13,979 bases of DNA from Balneolales bacterium (GTDB lineage: Bacteria > Bacteroidota > Rhodothermia > Balneolales > Natronogracilivirgulaceae), in contig SLQC01000267.1 of assembly GCA_007131625.1 (NCBI GenBank), positions 1-13,979 on the forward strand, read 5' to 3'. Below, piece after piece: positions 1 through 8,433 of this stretch. The position numbers and the translations under genes were made by a program. The notes below the pieces were generated by a model. The model ran no database searches. It saw only the letters and a list, made by a program, of their open reading frames with translations, and had not been told where the DNA came from. The stretch's first letter is position 1. Each line of letters opens with the position of its first letter.

Positions 1-1223
1 ATATCCAGCCGTTTATATAAAACATCGGAAAGTAAGTGTGCCCACTTTTCCCGGTCAAAATGTTCAAGCACGAAGGAACGGCTGTGGGCTTTCATTTTTT
101 TCAATTCACCGGTGTTGTTTTTCAGTTGCCGGATGGTTTCGACAAGCAGATCCGGGTCTTCCGGGGTAATGGTGACCGCCGCTCTGCTGGCAGCTCCGAC
201 TTCTTTAAGCAGCCCGTTTGCCATGGATATCACCGGTATTTCACAAGCCAGATATTCAAAAAACTTGACGGTAATAATGGATTCGAACACGCGGGTATTA
301 TAAACCGGGTTGAGTCCCACATCTAGGGAGGATATATAAGCGGGTATTTTGTTGTGATTTTTGATGCCCAGCCATTTTACATTCTTCGGCTTATAGGAGT
401 TCAGCAGTTCTTTCAGATGGGACGATCTGCTGCCGTCTCCGATGATGACAAATTCAATATCCGTATCACTTTCAAGTTGCTTGGCTGCCTTGACCACGGT
501 ATCCAGGTCATGAATCACCCCGATGGTGCCCACATAACCGATACGAAATTTGTTTCGGTCCAGTACTTCATCAAGGTACTCATAGGGATTTTCCACCGGT
601 TTGAAGCGGCGGGTATCCACCCCGTTGTAAATCACAAATGTATTGGCGTCCGGACAGGTTTTTTTAATGAGCTGTTCCGATCTATGCGTGACCGGAATTA
701 CCAAATCAGCTTTTTTATACAACCATTTTTCGAGCCATTTGCTGATCTTGTAAGTGATGCTGTTTTTCTGTAAGTGTCCGGTTTCAAGGGCGGCATCAGG
801 CCATATATCACGCACTTCAAAGAAAAACGGAACACGGTAAAGTTTTGAAAGCAGAAGACCACTGACGGCGCCAAAAATCGGCGGAGAGGTGGCATAAACA
901 GCATCGTATTTATCCGGATGGCTAATCCCGTAAATTAAACTACTCAACATAAAGGAACCGAATATCACAATTTGCTGAAAAAAATTCTCTCTTCGGGTCG
1001 GAATGACCCATGAACGAATGACCGAGCCACGTGCTGATTTGGTGATATGAAACGACTGCCCCTGATATTTTTTCAATATTTGTCCGGATGGATAATTAGG
1101 CATTTCACACAATACATCCACTTCCCATCCCTTGTCGGATAAATATCTATTGAGCGACTCCGCGCGCGTTGCGCCGGCTCCGGTTTCCGGTGGGAAGTAC
1201 TGTGAGAGAAAAAGTAGTTTCAT
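1..1223 (-). CDS. GT4 glycosyltransferase, WbuB/WcaI-like, 3' end outside window
   Basis: This gene starts at ATG 1223 and stays open to the left edge, giving at least 407 residues, so only the extreme C-terminus is missing. It begins with the GT4 opening MKLLFLSQYFPPETGAGATR (residues 1-20), as in WbuB-like transferases. The acceptor-side half includes a membrane-facing hydrophobic stretch (about 85-100) and FEVRDIWPDA (135-144), a typical motif of this subfamily. The donor-side half includes VIYNGVD (197-203), GYVGTIG (229-235), FVIIGDG (258-264) and the sugar-nucleotide-binding segment ESIITVKFFEYLACEIPVIS (314-333). By family it should transfer a sugar from a nucleotide donor to a lipid-linked glycan at the cytoplasmic face of the inner membrane. 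Sugar and linkage cannot be read from sequence. It is the last visible gene of the minus-strand polysaccharide operon, 122 bases after the previous stop. No good ribosome-binding site precedes the ATG. Confidence 0.93.
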   Translation of the reverse strand, partial: MKLLFLSQYFPPETGAGATRAESLNRYLSDKGWEVDVLCEMPNYPSGQILKKYQGQSFHITKSARGSVIRSWVIPTRRENFFQQIVIFGSFMLSSLIYGISHPDKYDAVYATSPPIFGAVSGLLLSKLYRVPFFFEVRDIWPDAALETGHLQKNSITYKISKWLEKWLYKKADLVIPVTHRSEQLIKKTCPDANTFVIYNGVDTRRFKPVENPYEYLDEVLDRNKFRIGYVGTIGVIHDLDTVVKAAKQLESDTDIEFVIIGDGSRSSHLKELLNSYKPKNVKWLGIKNHNKIPAYISSLDVGLNPVYNTRVFESIITVKFFEYLACEIPVISMANGLLKEVGAASRAAVTITPEDPDLLVETIRQLKNNTGELKKMKAHSRSFVLEHFDREKWAHLLSDVLYKRLD

Positions 1224-1345
1224 TTGCAAAGTATACGAAAACCGGTGATGTCAGGCTTGCGGTAAATAAATTGATTGCAGACGCCCGAACATCAACCAAA
1301 TCCGACCGTGCTGAAAAAATCAAAATTATGGTTATTATCAGAATA

Positions 1346-2593
1346 TTACATGGGTAAATCCAGGCTTGATTCCCCGACGTTCCTGCGATTAAGGACATCA
1401 TGGTAAATGGTAAATAAACGGTTCAGCACAGACCGGGAATCAAATTTGTGCCGAATGCTTTGACGGATATTTTGCGGTTTGTGGGCAAAGGATCCGGACA
1501 GCACCTGCCGGATGCCCTCGGCAAGCTGGCCGGGTGATTCGATTTCAACCAGAATTCCGTTATCATCGTTCACAATATCTTCGGGACCTCCGCTTTTGGT
1601 AGCGACGACCGGCTTGCCGCAGGCTATGGCTTCTGCCACCGACAGTCCGAAACCCTCCCGGCGACTCGGCAGTACCGTCACGTCGCATGCCTGGTAATAG
1701 GTTGTAATATCGCTGTGGGGGACCGGCGGATACAACGTGATGTTCAGACGACGACGGATTTCACCGACCATACGGTTCGAATACCGGTCACCCGGCACAT
1801 TCCCGATAAGGTGAAACTGCACATGATCCTTATCGAAGGTTTTTGCTGCTTCAAGCAGTACATCAATACCTTTTTCATATCTGATATTGGCGACGCACAG
1901 AACATGCTGTTTCCCGGGTGCCCACTGCAGGTCATGCAGCAGATTGGTACGATCGTCAACCGGCCGGAAGCGGGTAAAATCCAGGACGTTATAGATAACA
2001 TGAACTTTGGAAGCCAGTTCCGGCAGCTCCCGGATGATATCTTCCCGAAGGGTTTTCCCGACCGTCAGAACAGCCCGTGTGGATCGCAGGCATTCGTCAA
2101 GAAGAAAGCGCAGGCTTCCCGGCTGGCGGGTCTTGTACCAGTCGCTCCCGTGGATGGTCAGCACAGTGGGCACACCGGCCGCCTCGAGAGCAGGGATGGC
2201 CAGTGCGTCGGGATAGAGCCAGTGAAAATGGGCCAGAATACCGGATCCCCGTGTAATATTCGGGTCAAAACCGGAATTCTGTGTAATGCGCGACTCAACT
2301 CCCGATTCACGTTTCAAACGCGGTACAAGTGCGGCGGTGATATTGCGTTGTATGATTTTAGGGAACTGTTTGTGCGGAAAAGACAGATAATGCACACGCT
2401 CGGCTTCCCGGTCAGCCAGAAATGGAGCATGGGTATAATCCCATTTGCGGGTGAACGGCAATGCACGGACGGTGGGCACGAGCATGTCGGCGGGAGCTTT
2501 CCCGGTGATATTCAGAAACAGTTCGCGTATGAAGGTTCCGCGCGCCGGATACGCTTTGTTGGGATACAGGTGGGATATGACGATAATCTTCAT
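1346..2593 (-). CDS. GT4 glycosyltransferase (GT-B fold)
   Basis: A 415-residue GT4 transferase. The N-terminal Rossmann half runs from KIIVISHLYPN (2-12) through HFHWLYPDA (122-130) and TIHGSDW (146-152). The C-terminal half has VLCVANIRYEKGIDVLLEAA (231-250) and the signature EGFGLSVAE (313-321), whose two glutamates form the E-x7-E pair, followed by GKPVVATKSGGPEDIV. This is the usual architecture and length for a retaining glycosyltransferase adding one sugar to a repeat unit. The start is fixed by a 4-base ATGA overlap with the stop of the Wzy-like gene, which suggests translational coupling. Residues about 95-119 form a lineage-specific insertion just before the conserved HFHWLYPDA motif and carry an imperfect tandem repeat (ESRITQNSGF / DPNITRGSGI). 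Donor and acceptor are unknown. Confidence 0.95.
   Translation of the reverse strand: MKIIVISHLYPNKAYPARGTFIRELFLNITGKAPADMLVPTVRALPFTRKWDYTHAPFLADREAERVHYLSFPHKQFPKIIQRNITAALVPRLKRESGVESRITQNSGFDPNITRGSGILAHFHWLYPDALAIPALEAAGVPTVLTIHGSDWYKTRQPGSLRFLLDECLRSTRAVLTVGKTLREDIIRELPELASKVHVIYNVLDFTRFRPVDDRTNLLHDLQWAPGKQHVLCVANIRYEKGIDVLLEAAKTFDKDHVQFHLIGNVPGDRYSNRMVGEIRRRLNITLYPPVPHSDITTYYQACDVTVLPSRREGFGLSVAEAIACGKPVVATKSGGPEDIVNDDNGILVEIESPGQLAEGIRQVLSGSFAHKPQNIRQSIRHKFDSRSVLNRLFTIYHDVLNRRNVGESSLDLPM
2237..2296 (-). repeat. Imperfect 30-bp tandem duplication inside a glycosyltransferase gene
   Basis: Two adjacent 30-base units, 2267-2296 and 2237-2266, match at 20 of 30 positions with no gap. 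They encode ESRITQNSGF and DPNITRGSGI (residues 100-119 of the transferase). The preceding codons (RESGV, 2297-2311) may be remains of a third, partial copy. The reading frame is kept. The duplication lies in a linker just before the HFHWLYPDA motif, where indels are likely tolerated. Confidence 0.6.
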
Positions 2594-4005
2594 ATCCCAG
2601 AACCAGGCCGGTTAAGGTAAAAACGTTGGGCGAAGATCAGGCCGATGGTCGCCCAAAGGTTGGTATTCATCAGACCGCCGCCGTAAAACTGATAAAAGAT
2701 CAGAAATGCGGTAAGGGTGCTGATAAGGGCCGTGGCAATGACTCTGTTGTGGATATCGGTTGACCGGCGGATATTGGAAGCGGCAACCCGGTAGATGGCA
2801 ATCATCAACAACAGAAATAGTCCAAAACCGATGACCCCGAGTTCGGCAAGAATTTCGTAGATCACATTATGCGGTTCCACGACACCGATAGATTTCTGGG
2901 TAGAGAAATAGTTGGTGAACATTTCGGGAAATCCGCGAAAACCGACGCCGAGCATGTACGAATCAAAAAACATGTGCATCGCCGCGATACCCAACATCAT
3001 ACGGATCTTGGATGAATCATCGGCCGAACCGGCGAATATATCCAGAAGCCGATTGAACATACCCACAGTGAGGTCTCTCAATTCGGGAACGGCAAGAATA
3101 ATAATGATGATGGCACAGGCCGTCAAGCCCATCATTTTATACTGCTTGTAGTAGATGACCAGCATCATCAGCAGCACGGCGGAGGCGATCCAGGCGCTTC
3201 GCGAATAGGTGGATGCAAGTCCGGCAAGCAGTACCAGGGTCACTCCCAGCGCGGCGGACCGTTTCAGGATGCTGGTTTGCGACAGGAAGATGGAGGTGGT
3301 AAAAGCAATGGGAAGAAAAAAGAGCGTGGCGAAAACATTCGGGTCTTCGATGGTGATCGCACCCCGACCGATAATCCGGGTTCCGCCGTACCGGAGATTC
3401 ATGACCGCCGTAAACGGATCCAGCAGGGCTGCGTGGACAGACAAGCTTCCCAGTATCACGGCCATGAAGGTCATTAAAAAAAATATGGCGTAAAAATGTT
3501 TGCGCTCTTTCAGCAAATTCACAATCACATATACCATGATGATCAAAAAAATAATGCGACTCAAATTCAGAAGTGCGCTCTCCCGATTTGGGCTGTAAAT
3601 AATGGAGAAACTGATCAGTGTCAGAATCAACAGTAGTTCCAGTTCAATACCGAGAATTTGAAACCGCTCCTTGTTGAAGATGAGGTAGTGCAAGAAGCAG
3701 ACCAGGATGAGGAGTAAAAGTAGCACCTGAAACAGTGTCAGTGGAACAGTACCTTCCGGAATAATTTGAATGACTCCGCCAAGATATGTCGCACCAAACA
3801 TTGGAATTAAAAGCAGTATTGGCTTTACTAATGTTTGAAAGGCAAGGAATCCAAAAACAAAAATGAGCAGTATAAAAGGGGCAACATAAATTGACCCGAT
3901 CAGGTATGTCAGGATGAAAGTCGATATATATAACAAAAAAGCCCCACCAATCAACCAGAGTTGTCCGGACGGTTTATCCCATAGTTTGGTCAATGCATCT
4001 AACAC
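2590..4005 (-). CDS. O-antigen ligase / Wzy polymerase-like membrane protein
   Basis: A 471-residue, very hydrophobic protein with about 10-12 predicted membrane segments, including 17-57, 62-82, 90-110, 120-137, 150-166, 172-193, 225-241, 250-264, 270-285, 292-306, 388-405 and 424-438. A long non-membrane loop (about 308-380) precedes the last two segments, as in the Wzy_C/O-antigen ligase family (PF04932). Motifs fitting that family are STYSRSAWIA (265-274) with Arg269, and VEPHNVIYEILAELGVIGF (376-394) with His379. By family it polymerises lipid-linked repeat units or ligates the polymer to a carrier at the periplasmic face of the inner membrane; sequence alone does not separate the two roles. 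Location between a Wzz-type gene and glycosyltransferases favours polymerase. It follows the Wzz gene by 11 bases and overlaps the next gene by 4. Confidence 0.88.
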   Translation of the reverse strand: MLDALTKLWDKPSGQLWLIGGAFLLYISTFILTYLIGSIYVAPFILLIFVFGFLAFQTLVKPILLLIPMFGATYLGGVIQIIPEGTVPLTLFQVLLLLLILVCFLHYLIFNKERFQILGIELELLLILTLISFSIIYSPNRESALLNLSRIIFLIIMVYVIVNLLKERKHFYAIFFLMTFMAVILGSLSVHAALLDPFTAVMNLRYGGTRIIGRGAITIEDPNVFATLFFLPIAFTTSIFLSQTSILKRSAALGVTLVLLAGLASTYSRSAWIASAVLLMMLVIYYKQYKMMGLTACAIIIIILAVPELRDLTVGMFNRLLDIFAGSADDSSKIRMMLGIAAMHMFFDSYMLGVGFRGFPEMFTNYFSTQKSIGVVEPHNVIYEILAELGVIGFGLFLLLMIAIYRVAASNIRRSTDIHNRVIATALISTLTAFLIFYQFYGGGLMNTNLWATIGLIFAQRFYLNRPGSGI

Positions 4006-4016
4006 CGCAGTCCAGT

Positions 4017-5255
4017 TTAGGATTCGGATGGTGAGGCACCCTTATTAGAAGACCGAAACCGCATTTGTTCCCGGAGCTCCTGAATTTTTCGATAGTTTTC
4101 AGTTCCTTCCCTTCTGCCTTTCTCTATCATTTCACGGAAAAAGATAATGGAAAATGCCAGGAAGATACTGAAAAACATCCCGCCCAAAACGATAAATGCT
4201 CTTTTCGGGCCATCTTTGTATGTTGGGATTACCGGCTGGTCAATGATCTGAATCCCCCTGCGGTTCGCTTCCACCACCATTTTCTGGCTCTCGTATTGCG
4301 GATATATCGCTTCCATGATTTTTGCCTGTATTTCTACGTCACGGTAGAGTCTGAAATAGATTATGCCAAGCTCAGGCAAATCGAGAAGCGGATAAAATCC
4401 GGTTACCGGCAATGTCTGTGCATCACTTTTCTGCATCATCGTTTCAAACTGGCGGTCGTATTCTGCTTTGGCCCGTTGCAAATTACGCAGTTCCGAGTTA
4501 TCTGGTCCCACTGAATGGCTTAAAACGGCAATTTTCATCTCGGTTTCAATACTTGCCGCTTTCAGTGAAGCCAGTTGACTAATAATTTCAGCTGCTTGAT
4601 CCCGCACCTGAATGATCCCGTACTTCTCCTGAAATGCGAGCAACGTATCTTCAGCTGTTTTCAGCTCTTCAATATTTCGATTAAATCGTTCTTCGATAAT
4701 ATTCAGCTGTTCGAGGGAATTATCCATGTTGATGTCTCTCACTTTCATGTCAAGTTGATCAAGTATGTACCGGGTCACCTCATAACTCAACTCCGGGTCA
4801 TTACTGGTGAAAGAGAGTTCGATGGAGTGGATGGGATTGAACCCGAATCCACCTTCACGGTTTTCTGCAATGTCAATGCTTTCATTTAACTTAAGAAGAA
4901 GGTGCTCCATGATGTCGGTGTTATATATCTCCTGAAAATTAAACCTGGAGATGACATCTTCACGAAGTTCACGTCCTCTCAGGATGGTAATCATTACCTC
5001 GGAATTAACCTGGGGAAAGTCCATCGGAAGCTGCATGGTACTGCCGAGAAGGCCCCCAATTCCTCCTGGAAGAGTTCTCTGCTGGGTAGCCGGAATAAAT
5101 GTACCGGAAGATTTATAAGAATGGGGCCAGATCAGGCTGATTATCAATGCAACAAGTGTAATGGAGAAAACCATCTTGAAAATAAAGAACTTGTGCTTGG
5201 CAATGGTTACGAGGACATCCAGGATGTTTATTTCGTTCTGCTTTTCTTTACTCAT
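4017..5255 (-). CDS. Wzz-type polysaccharide chain-length determinant (no kinase domain)
   Basis: A 412-residue polysaccharide co-polymerase. The N-terminal Wzz domain has a cytoplasmic start with INILDVLVTIAKHK (9-22), a first membrane helix (about 24-44), then YKSSGTFIPA (47-56). A Gly/Leu-rich loop (62-72) is followed by a large periplasmic region with long coiled-coil helices (about 180-275 and 300-333). The second membrane helix (about 352-373) is preceded by the proline-rich PVIPTYKDGPKR (341-352), the usual landmark before TM2 in this family. The tail (374-412) is short and charged, with no Walker A/B motifs or tyrosine cluster, so it is not a fused BY-kinase. It would set polymer length together with the Wzy-like protein next door and contact the export protein encoded upstream. 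It lies 37 bases after that gene's stop. No Shine-Dalgarno sequence is visible. Confidence 0.93.
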   Translation of the reverse strand: MSKEKQNEINILDVLVTIAKHKFFIFKMVFSITLVALIISLIWPHSYKSSGTFIPATQQRTLPGGIGGLLGSTMQLPMDFPQVNSEVMITILRGRELREDVISRFNFQEIYNTDIMEHLLLKLNESIDIAENREGGFGFNPIHSIELSFTSNDPELSYEVTRYILDQLDMKVRDINMDNSLEQLNIIEERFNRNIEELKTAEDTLLAFQEKYGIIQVRDQAAEIISQLASLKAASIETEMKIAVLSHSVGPDNSELRNLQRAKAEYDRQFETMMQKSDAQTLPVTGFYPLLDLPELGIIYFRLYRDVEIQAKIMEAIYPQYESQKMVVEANRRGIQIIDQPVIPTYKDGPKRAFIVLGGMFFSIFLAFSIIFFREMIEKGRREGTENYRKIQELREQMRFRSSNKGASPSES

Positions 5256-5292
5256 TTTTTTCTTGGAATAGACTTGAAATCGTGGTAGAAAC

Positions 5293-7056
5293 TCAACGTG
5301 TGACAGCTATATAAGCTGTTATGATACTGGTGATAGTAGTAAGGCCAGTCATGATCAATTGTATATTGCTGTTGCGCTGGGTACGCTTCTGAAGATCGTA
5401 ATTCCGGTGGGCTTGCAGTTCGTCGAAAGGAACCCGGTCAACAAAAACCAGATCCCCTGGTTCAATCGTTGTCTGATCCGGGCGATACCATGAATTGGTC
5501 TGCGATTTGACAATGAATATCCGTTCTTCATCGGCAGAGAGCGCAAATCCGCCGGCATTGGTTATGTATGCGTCAGTCGACCATTCCGCGCTGAAGTTGT
5601 AATACCCCGGGTTGTTCACCTGCCCGAATACAAATATTGTGCCGTCATTTTTAGGGATAAAAAGCCGATCTTCGCTTATCAGATAAACCTCTTTCAACTG
5701 TTCTTCGTCAGTCAGATCTATATAAACTCTGTTTAGGATCAGCTCCGCTTCCAATTCGAGATATTCAAATCCCTGTTCAAATTGGTCGGATGTTCTGGTG
5801 AGAGTAGTCGGATCAAAGGCCGGGAATGATCCGAATTCGGTCCTTCCAGGTTGTGAGCGCAACAGATAAGCAGCTTGCGGTAGCGCTTTGTCGGTAAGAC
5901 CGCCTGTCGTTTGTAACAAGTCATATAGCGTTGTTTTCCCGTCTTCTATGGGGAAACGACCGGTAAATTGTGCCTCACCGTAAACAAGGACACTGTGTGA
6001 TGTACGTTTGTCGCGATTGTACGGGATGACAATCCGGTCATTCGGAAGGACCTCATATTCAGCTATGGAAGCTGAATCGTCAAGCACGAATGCCTGCAAT
6101 CCCTGTTCGGTGAGCCTGTGAACGCGGATTGTTTGGTCTGCCGCATCGTATGTGGTCCCACCGGCCATTCGTATTAGCAGGTCGATGGTGTCGTCCGGAC
6201 GGTATTCGACGTCGAGCGCCCTGTTAACCGCACCGGTAATGGATACTCTTGGATTGTAGAAATGGAGTCGTGTTATATTGATAATATCATCCTGTTGAAC
6301 GACGGGATTTGCATCCTGATCCCCGGTTTTCATATATCGCACTAGGTCGCCGCTTTCCTGAGTACCATCTGCCCGGTTTATCATTATGTTGCGGAGTGAA
6401 TATTCCCGACCTTCGATGAAATCTGAAGGATATTTATTGGCGAGCATCACCATCGGTGACATGGGGTCCTCCATGACAGGACCGCCTTCACCCTCTGCTG
6501 GAACTTCCGGCTGAAAGAATGACCGGTAAACAGCCTGATCCAGTCTTGTCTGTGCAAGAACGAGCTGAGGACCGGAAAAGGGGGGGGTTCCTATGACATG
6601 AACTTTGATGGTCCGGGGATGCTCAAGTACTATCTTTGCATGGGTATCGGGTAGTTTTTCGGTTACTTTTTTACTAATTAGCGCCTCAGCTTCATTGAAA
6701 AGAAGATCGCCAACCCTGATTACCCCGACCTCCGGGATCATGATTGTGCCTTGGCTGTTCACTCGCAGCCCCCGAATTGATCCGGTTACATTTCCCTCGA
6801 GTGATATTCCTAAAAGGTCTCCCGTACCTATTTTATAGGTATCTATGTCAATAAATCCTTCATAAAAACTTGAAATGGAAAGCTGTATTCCCAGTTCGTC
6901 AAGAAAAAGAAACTGGCTAAAATCCTGACTTGGTTGTACGCTGAGCGGTCGTCGCTGTTCGCTTTGCCCTTGTTGCGCCTCGACAGCAGTTGCAAACAGA
7001 CTGACAAGCAAAAAGCATACAGCCCAAATGATTACTCTGTGTGCTCGTATATACAT
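5293..7056 (-). CDS. Wza-like polysaccharide export protein with SLBB domains
   Basis: A 587-residue outer-membrane export protein. It has a signal peptide (about 1-28, ending ATAVEAQQ). A Poly_export (PES) domain covers about 73-155, starting YKIGTGDLLGISLEG. SLBB-type beta-grasp repeats follow at about 150-265, 268-350, 355-465 and 473-545; the later ones start VSITGAVNRA, VLVYGEAQFTG and IFVFGQVNNPG. The C-terminal segment about 564-584 is hydrophobic or amphipathic and may be the outer-membrane-spanning helix, as in Wza. The first SLBB domain has an acidic, Gly-rich insertion (about 182-210). The signal peptide has no lipobox cysteine, so unlike E. coli Wza it appears not to be a lipoprotein. 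It is larger than Wza (about 380 residues), as is common in Bacteroidota. It is the first gene of the polysaccharide operon. An 8-C tract lies in the coding strand at codons 157-159. Confidence 0.94.
   Translation of the reverse strand: MYIRAHRVIIWAVCFLLVSLFATAVEAQQGQSEQRRPLSVQPSQDFSQFLFLDELGIQLSISSFYEGFIDIDTYKIGTGDLLGISLEGNVTGSIRGLRVNSQGTIMIPEVGVIRVGDLLFNEAEALISKKVTEKLPDTHAKIVLEHPRTIKVHVIGTPPFSGPQLVLAQTRLDQAVYRSFFQPEVPAEGEGGPVMEDPMSPMVMLANKYPSDFIEGREYSLRNIMINRADGTQESGDLVRYMKTGDQDANPVVQQDDIINITRLHFYNPRVSITGAVNRALDVEYRPDDTIDLLIRMAGGTTYDAADQTIRVHRLTEQGLQAFVLDDSASIAEYEVLPNDRIVIPYNRDKRTSHSVLVYGEAQFTGRFPIEDGKTTLYDLLQTTGGLTDKALPQAAYLLRSQPGRTEFGSFPAFDPTTLTRTSDQFEQGFEYLELEAELILNRVYIDLTDEEQLKEVYLISEDRLFIPKNDGTIFVFGQVNNPGYYNFSAEWSTDAYITNAGGFALSADEERIFIVKSQTNSWYRPDQTTIEPGDLVFVDRVPFDELQAHRNYDLQKRTQRNSNIQLIMTGLTTITSIITAYIAVTR
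6580..6587 (-). repeat. Eight-base C homopolymer in the export gene (G8 on + strand)
   Basis: The coding strand reads ACC CCC CCC TTT at codons 157-160, so eight consecutive C are followed by four T. It is the only G/C run of this length I found in the window. Gain of one C would lead to a TGA about 32 codons downstream, by my reading, and would truncate the protein before most SLBB repeats. Such tracts can vary by slipped-strand mispairing, but eight is only moderately long. Confidence 0.9.
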
Positions 7057-7118
7057 AGTAAGATTGGAAATGATAGAAAAAAAGATGAGATGCGTTTGCT
7101 AGCGGGAATCAGGTAAGT

Positions 7119-8015
7119 TCACGAAAGAATCTGCTTACTTTTTGTTCGTGAAAGTATGATTCCACCAATTGTTAACAAACAACCAAGATACTGCAAAAAG
7201 TGGAGTTTTTCACCCAGGAAAATCAGCCCGAACAGTACTCCGAAGACAGGAACCATGTTTTGCCAGGTACTGGTGCGAACGGTTCCGACGCTTTTGATTC
7301 CGAAATTCCAGACGAGCAATGCTATACCGATGGCAAAAAATCCACTGTATGCTGCTCCGCCGTAGGTAATCAGCGATATGGCGTGGAAATCCAGGCGTAT
7401 CAGCGAGGGTATCGCCACAATGATCAGCATAACGCCTCCGACGGTCATGACAACCGTGGCCAGGGTAAGTGAGGAGTAGATGGCAAGCATGGAGCGAGAG
7501 ATCAGGGTGTATACGGCAAAAACAAGTGCCGCCGAGACGATGATCAGATCTCCGAGGAGTGTTTGCGACTGCAGGGTCAACCCCTCCTCACCGCCGCCCA
7601 TGATTAATGCGACACCCAGAAACGCTGTAATAACACCAATTGCCTGGGTACGATACATCTTTTCATCAGTAAACAGATGGGTGAGCAAGGCAATCCAGAT
7701 CGGAATCATGCCCAGCATAACCGCTGCATTGGAGGCATTGGTGCGATTGATCCCGACAATGAACAGCATCTGGTACAGCAGGGTCCCGAGAATACCCAAT
7801 AAGATCATTTTTCCGAAATCCTTTCGCTCAATCCGTATTTTGAGTTTTCTGAATCCGACTACAACCCACATAAGCATAATTCCCAGCGAAAAACGGATCG
7901 CATTGAAGGAAAGCGGATCGATTTCTGCCAGACTGTATTTAATAACAGAGAAATTCAGAGCCCAAACGAGTACCATAAAGAGTAGATAGAGCTCAGCGGC
8001 ATTCCGGTCAGTCAT
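7119..8015 (-). CDS. DMT superfamily transporter, EamA family (first copy)
   Basis: A 298-residue inner-membrane protein with about 10 predicted helices in two EamA repeats (about 10-139 and 154-289). Typical marks are LVWALNFSVIKYSL (16-29), AIRFSLG (39-45) and FLGEKLHFLQYLG (266-278) near the end of the second repeat. The family exports small metabolites such as amino acids or their derivatives; the substrate cannot be inferred. I place the start at ATG 8015 because it gives a normal-length protein beginning just before TM1. An in-frame ATG at 8108 would add 31 hydrophilic residues with no family resemblance. It is read on the same strand as the polysaccharide operon and ends 62 bases before the export gene, so read-through is possible, but a separate promoter cannot be excluded. 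Confidence 0.92.
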   Translation of the reverse strand: MTDRNAAELYLLFMVLVWALNFSVIKYSLAEIDPLSFNAIRFSLGIMLMWVVVGFRKLKIRIERKDFGKMILLGILGTLLYQMLFIVGINRTNASNAAVMLGMIPIWIALLTHLFTDEKMYRTQAIGVITAFLGVALIMGGGEEGLTLQSQTLLGDLIIVSAALVFAVYTLISRSMLAIYSSLTLATVVMTVGGVMLIIVAIPSLIRLDFHAISLITYGGAAYSGFFAIGIALLVWNFGIKSVGTVRTSTWQNMVPVFGVLFGLIFLGEKLHFLQYLGCLLTIGGIILSRTKSKQILS

Positions 8016-8433
8016 ACTTTTTTTTATATCCGGATCCGTTTTCAAATGAGTGTAAGGAAAATAGTTTGCATTCAGTAATGTGTAACAGTTTAAATTTTTT
8101 AATTTCAAGTGATCACATGGAGCATCCCTGATTAATCATGCGCTCGTGTGTCGATATTTTTCGCCATGGATGTTTCATTGGTGATTGAGAAAGCGTATGA
8201 TATTGAAAATTTGTATTTTTACATATCTGTCATGACATCAAATATCTTAACTCATTGCAGTGCATGTATTTATGCAGACAAAGAGCCTTTGAGCGAACGT
8301 AAGGCAGTAAACATACAAAGTCAACACCAGGCAGTTAACGTGCCATTGCGAATGTAATGTCTTAAAAAATATCTTCAGTGAGCATCAACCATGCGAACGC
8401 ATCGCAACCTACACAAAAAATAGTAAAATTATT
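8016..8433. other. Divergent intergenic region between the EamA gene and the DUF4293 gene
   Basis: This 418-base AT-rich stretch separates two divergent transcription units and should hold both promoters. I found no match to the Bacteroidota -7 consensus TAnnTTTG facing either gene. Visible structure is limited: an 8-T run at 8018-8025 just upstream of the first EamA start, and a 12-base palindrome-like ATGCGAACGCAT at 8391-8402. A 69-codon open frame at 8148-8357 has no convincing protein features. Confidence 0.5.

Noticed and set aside
354..773. Open frame of 139 codons on the plus strand
   Set aside because: It is antisense to the partial WbuB-like transferase, whose minus-strand frame is open from 1223 to the window edge with strong family motifs.
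1715..2620. Open frame of 301 codons on the plus strand
   Set aside because: It lies antisense to the GT4 gene at 1346-2593, which has clear family motifs. The antisense product shows no domain or membrane pattern, so it is a shadow of codon bias.
7480..7989. Open frame of 169 codons on the plus strand
   Set aside because: It is antisense to the EamA gene at 7119-8015, which has two clear EamA repeats. The antisense product lacks any recognisable feature.
8148..8357. A 69-codon open frame in the divergent intergenic region
   Set aside because: Composition is like the surrounding noncoding DNA, there is no recognisable motif or ribosome-binding site, and it ends 76 bases before the DUF4293 gene. 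Possible but not supported.
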